A stretch of 64,000 nucleotides of DNA. Source: Comamonadaceae bacterium M7527. GTDB taxonomy: Bacteria; Pseudomonadota; Gammaproteobacteria; Burkholderiales; Burkholderiaceae_C. The translations under genes were made by a program, and so were the position numbers. The stretch covers positions 1,612,001-1,676,000 of the forward strand of contig CP087990.1 in the NCBI GenBank assembly GCA_021044545.1, given 5' to 3'. The notes under the pieces were generated by a model. The model ran no database searches. It saw nothing but the letters and a program-made list of their open reading frames with translations, and had not been told where the DNA came from. Numbering within the stretch: position 1 is the stretch's first letter; each line of letters starts with the position of its first letter. Positions 8,617 through 17,398 of the stretch are shown piece by piece.

Positions 8617-9447
8617 ATGACAACCAGCACCACCGCGGCCAACGCCGACCAAACCGTACTCAGTGTCAACGGCATTGAGGTTATTTACAACCACGTCATC
8701 TTGGTGCTCAAGGGCGTGTCGCTACAAGTTCAAAAGGGGCAGATCGCCGCTATTTTGGGCGGTAACGGCGCCGGTAGACCCACCACCTTGCGAGCCATTT
8801 CAAACCTGCTGAAAGGTGAGCGCGGCGAAGTGACCAAAGGCTCTGTTGAGCTGCGCGGTGAGCGCATTGAAAACCTCACGCCAGCTGACTTGGTCAAGCG
8901 CGGCGTGGTGCAAGTCATGGAGGGCCGCCACTGCTTTGCCCACCTGACCATTGAAGAAAACTTGCTCACTGGCTCATACACGCGCTCCGACAAAGGCGAG
9001 ATTGAGGCCAACTTGGACAAGGTGTACACCTACTTCCCACGGCTCAAAACACGTCGCGGGTCGCAAGCCGCCTACACCTCAGGCGGAGAGCAGCAAATGT
9101 GTGCCATAGGACGCGCCATCATGGCCAGTCCCAGCGTGGTGTTACTAGACGAGCCGTCCATGGGCTTGGCGCCGCAAATCGTTGAAGAGGTGTTTGAAAT
9201 TGTCAAAGACCTCAATCAGCGCGAAGGTGTAACGTTTTTGATTGCCGAACAAAACACCAACATGGCCCTGAAGTACTCTGACTACGGCTACATCATGGAG
9301 TCGGGGCGTATTGTGATGGATGGTGCTGCGTCTGACCTGCGCAACAACGAAGACGTGAAAGAGTTTTACCTGGGCATGGGCGGCGGTGAACGCAAGTCCT
9401 TCAAAGACGTTAAAAGCTACAAGCGCCGCAAGCGCTGGTTGGCATAA
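8617..9447 (+). CDS. livF: ABC transporter ATP-binding protein LivF-type with altered Walker A
   Basis: Second ATPase of the importer, 276 residues from the ATG at 8617 (an alternative TTG lies at 8599). The signature (SGGEQQMCAIGRAIM) and Walker B (VVLLDEPSMGLAP) are intact. Walker A reads GGNGAGRPTT where the family has GxNGAGKTT: the ATP-binding Lys is Arg and the next residue is Pro (codons AGA CCC at 8776-8781). AAG ACC becomes AGA CCC by deleting one A and inserting one C a few bases later, so two compensating indels are the simplest explanation. If real, the protein would probably not hydrolyse ATP normally. The C-terminus has an unusual basic tail (SYKRRKRW). Confidence 0.9.
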   Translation: MTTSTTAANADQTVLSVNGIEVIYNHVILVLKGVSLQVQKGQIAAILGGNGAGRPTTLRAISNLLKGERGEVTKGSVELRGERIENLTPADLVKRGVVQVMEGRHCFAHLTIEENLLTGSYTRSDKGEIEANLDKVYTYFPRLKTRRGSQAAYTSGGEQQMCAIGRAIMASPSVVLLDEPSMGLAPQIVEEVFEIVKDLNQREGVTFLIAEQNTNMALKYSDYGYIMESGRIVMDGAASDLRNNEDVKEFYLGMGGGERKSFKDVKSYKRRKRWLA

Positions 9448-9485
9448 CGCCGGGTACAAGTCACTCACGTCTACAAGATGCACAC

Positions 9486-10754
9486 ATGACACAAGACACA
9501 CACTCAAACGCACATTACGATGCACTAGAGAGCCAAACTGCGCAACAGCGCTCTGAGCGTTTGCTAGGGCAGTTGGCACAAACAGTGGCGTATGCGCAAG
9601 CCCAGTCCGGCGCGTTTGCCGAGATTCTTGAAGGCGTAGACGCCAGTAGCGTCACGACGCTGGAGGCGCTGGCCAAACTGCCTGTGACGCGCAAGTCCGA
9701 ACTGCTGGCGCGCCAACAAGCGCACAGGCACACCGATGTGTTTGGCGGGTTTTCCACATTGGCCTACGGCCAGGGCATGCCCCATGTGTTTGCCAGCCCC
9801 GGCACCATTTACGAGCCAGAAGGCACTGCTACAGACTACTGGCGCACGGCGCGTGCTGTGTATGCAGCAGGCTTTAGGCCGGGCGAGTTGATACACAACT
9901 GTTTCTCTTACCACTTCACGCCCGCAGGTTCCATGATGGACTGCGCTGCGCGCGCCCTTGGCTGCACGGTGTTTCCCGGAGGCATTGGCCAAACCGAGCA
10001 GCAAGTCACTGCCATGGCCGAGCTCAAGCCAGCAGGCTACATTGGCACGCCTAGTTTTTTGCGCATCATTCTTGAAAAAGCCGCAGAGATGAACGTGGCC
10101 TTGCCCAGTGTGTCCAAAGCCTTGGTCTCTGGAGAAGCCTTGCCACCGTCGCTGCGTGCGTGGTTTAAAGAGCGCGGTATTGATGTGTACCAGTGCTACG
10201 CCACTGCTGATATAGGTCTCATCGCGTATGAAACCGCCGCACTTGAAGGCATGGTGATTGACGAAGGCGTCATCGTAGAAATTGTGCGCCCCGGCACCGG
10301 CGACCCTGTGGCCCAAGGCGAAGTGGGCGAACTGGTCATCACCACACTGAACAGCGCCTACCCATTGATACGTTTCGGCACTGGCGACTTGTCCGCCGTG
10401 TTGCCAGGCAATTGCCCTACAGGGCGCACCAACATACGCATTAAAGGCTGGATGGGCAGAGCCGACCAGACCACCAAGGTGCGCGGCATGTTTGTGCACC
10501 CAGGCCAAGTGAACGATGTGATGCGCAAATTCCCATCGCTAGGTGGACGAGCAAGGTTGGTTGTAAAAGGCGAAATGGCCAATGACTCCATGGCTTTGCA
10601 CGTAGAGGCCAGTGACCTGGATCACGACACACTAGAGCGCATAGGCACTGCCGTGCGCGAAGTGACCAAACTGCGCGCAGACGTCATTGCAGTGGCACCA
10701 GGCTCTTTACCCAACGACGGCAAGGTGATTGAGGACGCACGCAGCTACGAGTAA
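9486..10754 (+). CDS. Phenylacetate-CoA ligase-like (PaaK family) AMP-binding enzyme
   Basis: A 422-residue adenylate-forming enzyme. Family features include FHFTP-like YHFTPAGSMMDCAARALG at about residue 140, the YATADIGLIAYE adenylate motif at about 240 and FGTGDLSAVLPG at about 298. PaaK enzymes activate phenylacetate and related aromatic acids to CoA thioesters. It is the last gene of the operon and starts 38 bases after livF. A second CoA ligase with an importer suggests that the transported acid or its breakdown product is activated here. No ring-cleavage or beta-oxidation genes are in the window, so the pathway stays open. Confidence 0.85.
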   Translation: MTQDTHSNAHYDALESQTAQQRSERLLGQLAQTVAYAQAQSGAFAEILEGVDASSVTTLEALAKLPVTRKSELLARQQAHRHTDVFGGFSTLAYGQGMPHVFASPGTIYEPEGTATDYWRTARAVYAAGFRPGELIHNCFSYHFTPAGSMMDCAARALGCTVFPGGIGQTEQQVTAMAELKPAGYIGTPSFLRIILEKAAEMNVALPSVSKALVSGEALPPSLRAWFKERGIDVYQCYATADIGLIAYETAALEGMVIDEGVIVEIVRPGTGDPVAQGEVGELVITTLNSAYPLIRFGTGDLSAVLPGNCPTGRTNIRIKGWMGRADQTTKVRGMFVHPGQVNDVMRKFPSLGGRARLVVKGEMANDSMALHVEASDLDHDTLERIGTAVREVTKLRADVIAVAPGSLPNDGKVIEDARSYE

Positions 10755-10768
10755 CAACGGGCTTGGCA

Positions 10769-11761
10769 CTAGCCAAGCTCGGCTTGCAATGCATCGGCAA
10801 ACCGGCTTGCCACATCAAAACCCATCTGGTCTGTGATTTCTTGAAAGCAGGTTGGGCTGGTGACGTTCACTTCTGTGACCTTGTCGCCAATCACATCAAG
10901 GCCTACCAACAGCAGGCCACGCGCGTGCAAGCGTGGTGCAAACCAGTTGGCAATGGCCCAGTCTGAATCACTGAGCGGCTGCGCCACGCCTTTGCCGCCT
11001 GCAGCCAGATTGCCGCGTATTTCTGTACCTTGCGGAATACGTGCCAACGCAAACGGCACGGGTTCGCCACCTATTAGCAAGATACGTTTATCGCCGTCTT
11101 TGATGGCAGGCTGGTAGGCCTGCACCATGACGGTGGCAGCGCCATTTTGATTGAGCGTCTCGATAATTGAGCCCAAATTCATACCGTCTGCTTTCACCCT
11201 GAAGATGCCCATACCACCCATGCCGTCTAGCGGCTTCAGGATGATGTCTTGATGCAAGGCGTGGAAGTCTTTAATGGCGTGCGCGCTGCGCGTGACCAGG
11301 GTGGGTGGCGCAAAAGCGGCAAACTCCAACAAGGCCAACTTCTCGGGGTGGTTGCGCAAGGCTTGTGGGTTGTTAAACACGCGCGCACCTTCACGCTGGG
11401 CTTGCTCTAGCAGGTGTGTGGCGTAGATGTATTCGGCGTCAAACGGCGGGTCTTTGCGCATGAGCACACAAGCAAAGTCGCCCAATGCACGCTGCTCGGC
11501 CAGCGCTGATTTAAACCACGTGCCTTGCTGGGCCGCTTGTGATGCAGACCATACCTCTATGGGCGTAGCCACGGCCGTAACAGGCGCAGCCGTTTGCCAC
11601 TGCAAGTCTTGCACGCGGGTGTGCCAAATGCGCGCACCCCTGGCCTGCAAGGCCAACATCATCACGTAGGTGCTGTCTTTTTTTATATTGAAGGTGCTGA
11701 GCGGGTCGGCAACAAACAAGACGTCGCCGACTATGGGTGGGGTTGCAATAGAGGTAGGCAT
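10769..11761 (-). CDS. gshB: Glutathione synthetase
   Basis: ATP-grasp enzyme of 330 residues that joins glycine to gamma-glutamylcysteine in the cytoplasm. The start is the ATG at 11761, giving MPTSIATPPIVGDVLFVADP. Family signatures include VLMRKDPPFD, KPLDGMGGMGIFRV (ATP-grasp loop, about residue 195), RGNLAAGGKG and EVNVTSPTCFQEI near the C-terminus. It lies 47 bases after moeA and is the last gene of the minus-strand run, converging with the PaaK-like gene 14 bases away. The first enzyme of the pathway, gshA, lies 15 kb away at 27063-28358. Confidence 0.96.
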   Translation of the reverse strand: MPTSIATPPIVGDVLFVADPLSTFNIKKDSTYVMMLALQARGARIWHTRVQDLQWQTAAPVTAVATPIEVWSASQAAQQGTWFKSALAEQRALGDFACVLMRKDPPFDAEYIYATHLLEQAQREGARVFNNPQALRNHPEKLALLEFAAFAPPTLVTRSAHAIKDFHALHQDIILKPLDGMGGMGIFRVKADGMNLGSIIETLNQNGAATVMVQAYQPAIKDGDKRILLIGGEPVPFALARIPQGTEIRGNLAAGGKGVAQPLSDSDWAIANWFAPRLHARGLLLVGLDVIGDKVTEVNVTSPTCFQEITDQMGFDVASRFADALQAELG

Positions 11762-11808
11762 GGCCCTATTGTCGCTGGTTCGCCCCGGTTGGTTGCTGTA
11801 AGCGCGAC

Positions 11809-13092
11809 TCAAATAAACCGATCCAACCACCATACCGTCACCCAATCACCTGCTTGCACAGACGCTTGCTCGTGACCCAACACCACCAAACAGTTGGCGC
11901 GCACCATGCCACTCAGTACGCCTGAGCCTTGGTTGGGCAGTATTTCCACCGTTTGCTGGCCATCTGCGCCTACTGAACAAAAACCGCGCTGGTACTCGGT
12001 GCGACCCGCCCGTTTGCGTATGGCAGTGGCGCTGCGTACCTGTGCAGTCGGCAAACTGGTAACGGCGCTGCCCATCAGCGTTTGCAAGGCGGGTCTTACA
12101 AAGGCTAAAAACGTCACCATCACCGCCACCGGGTTGCCGGGCAAACCAAACACGGGGCAGCCATTGATGCGTCCCACGGCCATAGGTCTGCCAGGGCGCA
12201 TGGCCACGCGCCAAAACACCACGTCGCCCAGTTGGCGCATCATGGCCTTGGTGTGGTCTGCCTCGCCGACACTGACGCCACCACTGCTAATGACCATGTC
12301 GGCCTGGCTAGCCGCTTGTTTGAAAGCCTGCTCCAACAACACCGGATCATCAGGCACAACGCCCATGTCTATGGGCTGCGCGCCCCAGCTGCGCAACAAG
12401 GACAAGATCACCCACCGGTTGCTGTCAAACACCGCGCCTTCGCGCGGTGCGTCGCCCAAGCTCAATATCTCACTGCCAGTAGAGAAATAGGCCACACGGG
12501 GACGCCGCACAACTGTGACCGTGGCAATGCCCAAACTGGCCAACAAACCAATGGCGGCGCTGTTCAGCAAGAACCCTTCTTGCAGCGCTACACCACCTTG
12601 CGCGAGGTCTTCCCCGGTCAATCGGCGGTTATCGCCAAGGCGCAAGCCGCCACCATTGAGCAGCACGCTATCGCCATCTCGCGTGCATAATTCTGAAGGC
12701 ACCACCGTGTCAGCACCCGCAGGCATAGGGGCACCCGTCATGATGTGCACACACTCGCCGTCCAACAGTGTTTTGCCGCTGCTGGTTGTCGCGCCCGCCA
12801 AGACTTGCGCAACCACTTGCAAACGCATGGCCGATGCGCCGTCCCACTGACCGAAGGCAAACGCATAACCGTCCATAGCCGAGTTATCGTTGGGCGGCAC
12901 ACTTATAGGGGACACCACGTCCAGCGCCAACACGCGTCCAGACGCTTCGCCAATGGGTAACACCTCAAACTGGTCGGGCTTGCTGCGCAGTGACTCAACC
13001 AACGAACAAGCGATATCCACCACGTCGTTGACGTGCACAGACTGGGGGTCGTAGCCCGCCAGCTCTGCCGTGATGTCAGCCAATGACTTCAT
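11809..13092 (-). CDS. moeA: Molybdopterin molybdenumtransferase MoeA
   Basis: A 427-residue enzyme that inserts molybdate into adenylated molybdopterin, the last common step of molybdenum cofactor synthesis. Visible signatures are PPNDNSAMDGYAF near residue 70, HIMTGAPMPAGADTVVP near 115, GSEIL and SGGVSVGEAD in the central MoaB-like domain, and FGLPGNPVAVMVTF near 320. Length is normal for the family. It is preceded by fdhD (75 bases) and sits among formate dehydrogenase maturation genes, consistent with supplying cofactor to FdhA. Confidence 0.96.
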   Translation of the reverse strand: MKSLADITAELAGYDPQSVHVNDVVDIACSLVESLRSKPDQFEVLPIGEASGRVLALDVVSPISVPPNDNSAMDGYAFAFGQWDGASAMRLQVVAQVLAGATTSSGKTLLDGECVHIMTGAPMPAGADTVVPSELCTRDGDSVLLNGGGLRLGDNRRLTGEDLAQGGVALQEGFLLNSAAIGLLASLGIATVTVVRRPRVAYFSTGSEILSLGDAPREGAVFDSNRWVILSLLRSWGAQPIDMGVVPDDPVLLEQAFKQAASQADMVISSGGVSVGEADHTKAMMRQLGDVVFWRVAMRPGRPMAVGRINGCPVFGLPGNPVAVMVTFLAFVRPALQTLMGSAVTSLPTAQVRSATAIRKRAGRTEYQRGFCSVGADGQQTVEILPNQGSGVLSGMVRANCLVVLGHEQASVQAGDWVTVWWLDRFI

Positions 13093-13167
13093 ACCTCACC
13101 TTTTAAACAATAGGCACAAGCGACTACAACGCTGCCTCGAAACATAGCGTGATCGCTAGCGTAGAGT

Positions 13168-14025
13168 CTAGTGGGCTTCGCCCATTAAATCGATGACTGC
13201 TGGGTTGCTGGTGTCGCTGTTGCGCACGATGCGCTGCGCACCGTGGTAGACCAAAAAGTGCTGGCCGGAACAGCGCCCTACCAAGGTCAGGCCCACGCGC
13301 TTGGCCATCTCCAGGCCCATGTTGGTCACGCCTGAGCGCGACAACAAGAACGGGATACCCATTTGCGCACCCTTGACCACCATCTCTGACGTTAAACGCC
13401 CGGTGGTGTAAAACACCAAACCGTCCAGACTGGTGTTGTTAAGCCACATCCAACCGGCGATGGCGTCTACCGCGTTGTGTCGGCCAACGTCTTCCACAAA
13501 TATCAGCAGCGCAGAGCCGCGAAACAAACCGCAGCCGTGCACTGAGCCAGCCTGCTTGTACACAGAAGGCTGCGTACGAATGGCACCCACCACCTCTACC
13601 AGGGTGTCTTGCCTCAGGCGCGCATGCGGGTCAAGCTGCAAACTGTCCAGGTCTGACAACACATCACCAAACATGGACCCTTGGCCACAGCCCGTCGTAA
13701 CTGTGCGCTGCTTTTGTGACTCATTCCAGGCGGCCAAGGCCTCGGGCGTCGCCGTTACAGCGACGGCCTCTACGTCCCAGTCCACTTGCACGCTGATCAC
13801 GTCTTCCAACGACTTAATCAGACGTTGGTTGCGCAGCCAGCCCAACACCAAGGCCTCGGGCTCACCGCCCAAGGTCATGAGCGTAACCAACTCTTGCTTG
13901 TTTAAAAAAATGGTGAGCGCGCGCTCGCCAGGAATGTGAATGCGCTTGGTACGACCAGCCTCATCGATCACCTCAACCTCGGTGACCAGGGGCACGCTTG
14001 CGTTGCTTAATAAAGGGCGGTACAT
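13168..14025 (-). CDS. fdhD: Formate dehydrogenase accessory sulfurtransferase FdhD
   Basis: A 285-residue protein starting at the ATG at 14025 (MYRPLLSNASVPLV). FdhD carries sulphur from a cysteine desulfurase to the molybdenum cofactor so that formate dehydrogenase becomes active. Signatures are the cysteine loop TTGCGQGSMFG (Cys113), SVHGCGLF, EDVGRHNAVD and TTGRLTSEMV. E. coli FdhD has a Cys-x-x-Cys pair in this loop; here only the first Cys is present and Gly stands in the second position. The start follows the mobA stop by four bases, so the two are probably translated together. Confidence 0.95.
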   Translation of the reverse strand: MYRPLLSNASVPLVTEVEVIDEAGRTKRIHIPGERALTIFLNKQELVTLMTLGGEPEALVLGWLRNQRLIKSLEDVISVQVDWDVEAVAVTATPEALAAWNESQKQRTVTTGCGQGSMFGDVLSDLDSLQLDPHARLRQDTLVEVVGAIRTQPSVYKQAGSVHGCGLFRGSALLIFVEDVGRHNAVDAIAGWMWLNNTSLDGLVFYTTGRLTSEMVVKGAQMGIPFLLSRSGVTNMGLEMAKRVGLTLVGRCSGQHFLVYHGAQRIVRNSDTSNPAVIDLMGEAH

Positions 14026-14029
14026 GGTT

Positions 14030-14632
14030 TTACTGCTCACTTTGTTCCAGCTGGTGCATGTCAGCCAAGGTGTTGGCATTGAAGAACGCACGCGCATCGT
14101 CAAACGGCACCTCCAAAGCACCCAGCGGCTTGGTCCATGCGTCAATTTTGCGTCCACCGTTTTGCATGTAAACCATCAGGTTTTCACTCAGCTCGTTGCG
14201 CAGCAACAAAAACACTGGGTGTGTTTGCACCCGTCCATCAGCCTCGTGGGTACACGGCATGGCCGCGGGCGCATCAACGGCCTCAGCAGCCTCTACCAGG
14301 CGCTGCACCAAATCGGTTGGCAAATGCGGTACATCACAGGGCACCACCATCATCCAGTCTGTGGTGCAGTAGGGAAAACCAGCCGCCATGCCCGCCAGAG
14401 GTCCTTGAAAGTCACCACTCACATCGGGCACCACCGTGCGGCCAAAGCCCTCGTATGCACCCAAGTTGCGATTGGCATTTATCACCACGTCTTGCACTTG
14501 CGGCGACAAGCGCCACAGCACATGCATGGCCATGGGCATACCACGCAAAGGCTGCAAACCTTTATCTTGGCCGCCCATGCGACTGCCTCTGCCGCCCGCC
14601 AGAATCAGGCCTGTTACACGGTCGGCAATCAT
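14030..14632 (-). CDS. mobA: Molybdenum cofactor guanylyltransferase MobA
   Basis: A 200-residue nucleotidyltransferase that adds GMP to molybdenum cofactor to form the guanine dinucleotide form used by DMSO reductase-family enzymes such as FdhA. The N-terminal signature is LILAGGRGSRMGGQDKGL (residues about 9-26); a metal-binding PCDVP follows at about 100. Its ATG overlaps the corrected stop of the TorD-like gene (ATGA), and fdhD starts four bases after its stop. Confidence 0.95.
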   Translation of the reverse strand: MIADRVTGLILAGGRGSRMGGQDKGLQPLRGMPMAMHVLWRLSPQVQDVVINANRNLGAYEGFGRTVVPDVSGDFQGPLAGMAAGFPYCTTDWMMVVPCDVPHLPTDLVQRLVEAAEAVDAPAAMPCTHEADGRVQTHPVFLLLRNELSENLMVYMQNGGRKIDAWTKPLGALEVPFDDARAFFNANTLADMHQLEQSEQ

Positions 14633-15314
14633 GGCTGTTGCGCAGCGTCCAGGCTGGCACTGAAGATATCAAAAGCTTGTTGCTCAACCGCCAAAAAGGC
14701 ACTGGCAAAACCGGCAACCGCGCCGTAGACCTTGGCCCGGGGCTGAGCTTGCAGGGCTTCACACAATGCCTGCGCCCAGGCTGAAAGTAGGCAGCAAAAA
14801 ACCGCTGCTGCTCGCCCAACATGTTGCCCGTGGCGTCGGGCGCAGCAATCAAGTAGCGCATGATTTCGCACAAGGCCGCAAAGTGGTCTTCACTTTGCAC
14901 TTTGTCCAAGCTGGTCTCCAGACCTAAGCGCGCCAAGTCTGTGCGCAGCTCCACCAAAATGGCCTGGTTCATTGATCCGCCGGTATAAACCGAGGCGTGC
15001 AAGGCCACCAAAGGCTTGCCCACGGCAACAAACAAAGCATCAAACTCATCTGCTGCCTCATGCGGGTTGGCGCGCGAAACCGCATCTATCAGTGCGCGCC
15101 ATGCATTGGCCAAGTCACTATGGTCCGCCTGATCAATGGCAGGGCTGGCAGCCAAACGATTGAACAAGTCGTCTGTGGGCGCTTGCATAAACCACTCCGC
15201 CAGCAAGCCGTAGGTGTCGGCGCGGGCCAAGTCTTCATCGCTGTCACCGTGGTCAGACGCCACACTCTTGGGCACAAATGCCACTTTTTTTCCGGCGCTA
15301 TCCGAATGAGCCAT
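14629..15314 (-). CDS. TorD/DmsD-family formate dehydrogenase chaperone (frameshifted in this sequence)
   Basis: A cytoplasmic helical chaperone predicted to bind the FdhA apoprotein or its Tat signal while cofactor is inserted. The N-terminal part (DLARADTYGLLAEWFMQAP) and the C-terminal part (WAQALCEALQAQPRAKVYGA) are in different frames. Adding one base near 14779-14782 joins them as FFAAYFQP-WAQALC, giving about 228 residues. The corrected stop then overlaps the mobA start as ATGA, which strongly supports the correction. Read uncorrected, the frame runs to 14562 inside mobA with an unrelated Arg/Pro-rich tail. The start ATG overlaps the polyferredoxin stop (TAATG). Confidence 0.85.
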
Positions 15315-17398
15315 TACGCTTTCTCCATCATATCCACAACGCGGCAGTCGCCGCACATACTGAGGCGATTGATCGCGTCTCCGGTAAAAGCTGGGTGGCC
15401 GCCCACGCGCGCCAACATGGTTTTCATCACGGCCTGTGTCGCAAACGGCTTGCGGCAACGCACGCAATGAAAGGGCTGGCTCAAGTGCAAGGTTTGCTCG
15501 GTGCGGCGCTGCTCAACGCTGCTCAGACGAGGGGCCAGCGTGAGCGCATTTTCGGGACATGTGCTCACGCACAAGCCACACTGCACACAGTCACGCTCCA
15601 ACAAGCTCAGTAACGGCGTGTCGCCGCCATCTTTCAGTGCTGACTGCGGGCACGCACCAACACAAGACATACACAAAGTGCAACTGTCTTTGTTGATGGC
15701 AAGACCACCCAAAGGCGCACCTTGTGGCAACGCCACCGGTAACGCCGCGGGCGCGCACTGGTCATCGGCCTTGGCGTGGTTCAGCAAGTGCTCAACAGCC
15801 GCCTCAAGCGCATGGCGCTTGTCTTTGCCCACCGAGAACGTGGCGCGCACTGCCACCAGGGGCGCACGCGCTGGTGCCTGTTGCAAGGCAGCGTCAAGCG
15901 CATCTGGCGAACTGGCCTCAACAATGGCAATGCGGTCTGCATGGCCGCCTACGGCTTGCACCACGCCACGCACCCAGTTCACTTGTTCTAACAAGGCTGT
16001 GCGGTAGGTGCTGGCCTCTTCGCCGCTGAGCAAGATAAGCACGCGCGATGCGCCATACGCCAGGGCGGCCAACCACAGCTCCGGCCCAACTGAGGCGGCA
16101 TGATGAACCGACAGCGGCATCACCCGTGCCGGCAAGCCTTTGGCTTTGCCAGCCACAGCCAGCGCGCCCAAACGGTTGATCAACGCTGTGCCGCCCACGC
16201 TATCGTCTGCGCTGTGCAGCAACACCTCGGGCTGATCCAGGCCGGCATCGGTAGCTGTGCCAATGAGTGTTCTGAGTGCGCGCGATTGATAGTCTGCACC
16301 GGGGTAGGCATAGCGCATGGCACCGCTAGGGCACACGGTGCTGCATGCGCCACAACCCATACACAAATTGGGGTTGACCTCAACACGGCCTTTGCCGCCT
16401 GACAGCACCGACGAAATCGCCTGTGTAGAACACACATCAATACATTGACGGCAGCCCACAGTGTTGTTGCGCCCGTGAGAACAAATAGACGCTTCGTAGT
16501 TGAAGTAACGCGGCTTTTCAAAGTTGCCCACCCACTGGCTTAACTCGGCCAAAGCCTCCAAGCCCAACGCTTGGGTCACAGCGTGCTTGTAGCCAGGCGG
16601 TGTGTCCAGCGCGGGTAACGCGGGCTTGTCGCTGAGATCAAGTACCAAATCTACGGTTTGCTCGCGCGTCTCGTCTTTGCGGTCAAAACGAATGGCACCC
16701 ACGCGCTCACACGCCACTTCACAAGCGCCAGAGCGGTCGCATACGTCGGCTTTAATTTGAAACAAACTGGTGATCGCGCCTGTTGGGCAGGCCGCCACAC
16801 ACGCATGGCAGCGCGTGCAAAGCTCCAAATCGATGGGGTTGGCTTGTTGCCACGACACCTCGTATCGGCCCAAGTAGCCCTTGATGGCCACACTCGCGCC
16901 ACTAAGCCAAGCCACACCTGGCAACAACGGCAAGTCGGCATCAGCGTGCGTGATCAAGGCGCTTACTTCCAATTCGCTGTACCGTTTTTGCGCAGTTTGC
17001 GCCAACGCCACCACCTTTGATGCGGGCCCTACCAGCATGATTCGCCCGTTGCTGACGTACTCAATCGACGGCACGGGGTCTGGATCAGGCAGCGCAGCTA
17101 CGGCCAACAAGGCCTTGGTCTTGGCACCGGTTAACGCCCGCTCAGACGACCAACCGGCTGTTTCACGAATATTGACAAAACGCAGTGGCGCGTAAGCCGG
17201 CGGGTCTGCAAATTGAGCCGCGCTGTTAAACAGCGCTTGCTCTTGCGTACAGGCCACCAGCACGGGCTCTTGGCCTTGCGCGGCCTTTAAGAAGTGACCC
17301 ATCTCGTGGCGGCACAAAGCGGTGTGAACGGTTTCACCAAGCTCGGCTTTGCCGGGCGACATGGTGGCGTTGCAAGAACACAAAAGGGTTTTGGTCAT
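15314..17398 (-). CDS. Multi-cluster 4Fe-4S ferredoxin protein of the formate dehydrogenase locus
   Basis: A 694-residue polyferredoxin. Cysteine clusters of the CxxCxxCxxxCP type are visible as LCTRCHACVAACPTGA (about residue 193), CRQCIDVCSTQA, LCMGCGACSTVCPSGA, SCTLCMSCVGACPQSA and DCVQCGLCVSTCPENA. A C-terminal CVRC...CGDC pair may bind one more cluster or zinc. It has no signal peptide, so it is probably cytoplasmic. It is overlapped at both ends (ATGA with the DUF3306 gene, TAATG with the chaperone gene). Such proteins recur beside DUF3305/DUF3306 and formate dehydrogenase genes; a role in electron transfer or in assembly is possible, and the sequence does not decide between them. Confidence 0.9.
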   Translation of the reverse strand: MTKTLLCSCNATMSPGKAELGETVHTALCRHEMGHFLKAAQGQEPVLVACTQEQALFNSAAQFADPPAYAPLRFVNIRETAGWSSERALTGAKTKALLAVAALPDPDPVPSIEYVSNGRIMLVGPASKVVALAQTAQKRYSELEVSALITHADADLPLLPGVAWLSGASVAIKGYLGRYEVSWQQANPIDLELCTRCHACVAACPTGAITSLFQIKADVCDRSGACEVACERVGAIRFDRKDETREQTVDLVLDLSDKPALPALDTPPGYKHAVTQALGLEALAELSQWVGNFEKPRYFNYEASICSHGRNNTVGCRQCIDVCSTQAISSVLSGGKGRVEVNPNLCMGCGACSTVCPSGAMRYAYPGADYQSRALRTLIGTATDAGLDQPEVLLHSADDSVGGTALINRLGALAVAGKAKGLPARVMPLSVHHAASVGPELWLAALAYGASRVLILLSGEEASTYRTALLEQVNWVRGVVQAVGGHADRIAIVEASSPDALDAALQQAPARAPLVAVRATFSVGKDKRHALEAAVEHLLNHAKADDQCAPAALPVALPQGAPLGGLAINKDSCTLCMSCVGACPQSALKDGGDTPLLSLLERDCVQCGLCVSTCPENALTLAPRLSSVEQRRTEQTLHLSQPFHCVRCRKPFATQAVMKTMLARVGGHPAFTGDAINRLSMCGDCRVVDMMEKA

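Noticed and set aside
9564..10508. A 314-codon minus-strand frame
   Set aside because: It is antisense to the PaaK-like gene, with no domain or ribosome site.
11846..12180. Second frame within moeA suggesting a frameshift
   Set aside because: The main moeA frame is intact from 13092 to 11809 with all motifs; the other frame is a shadow.
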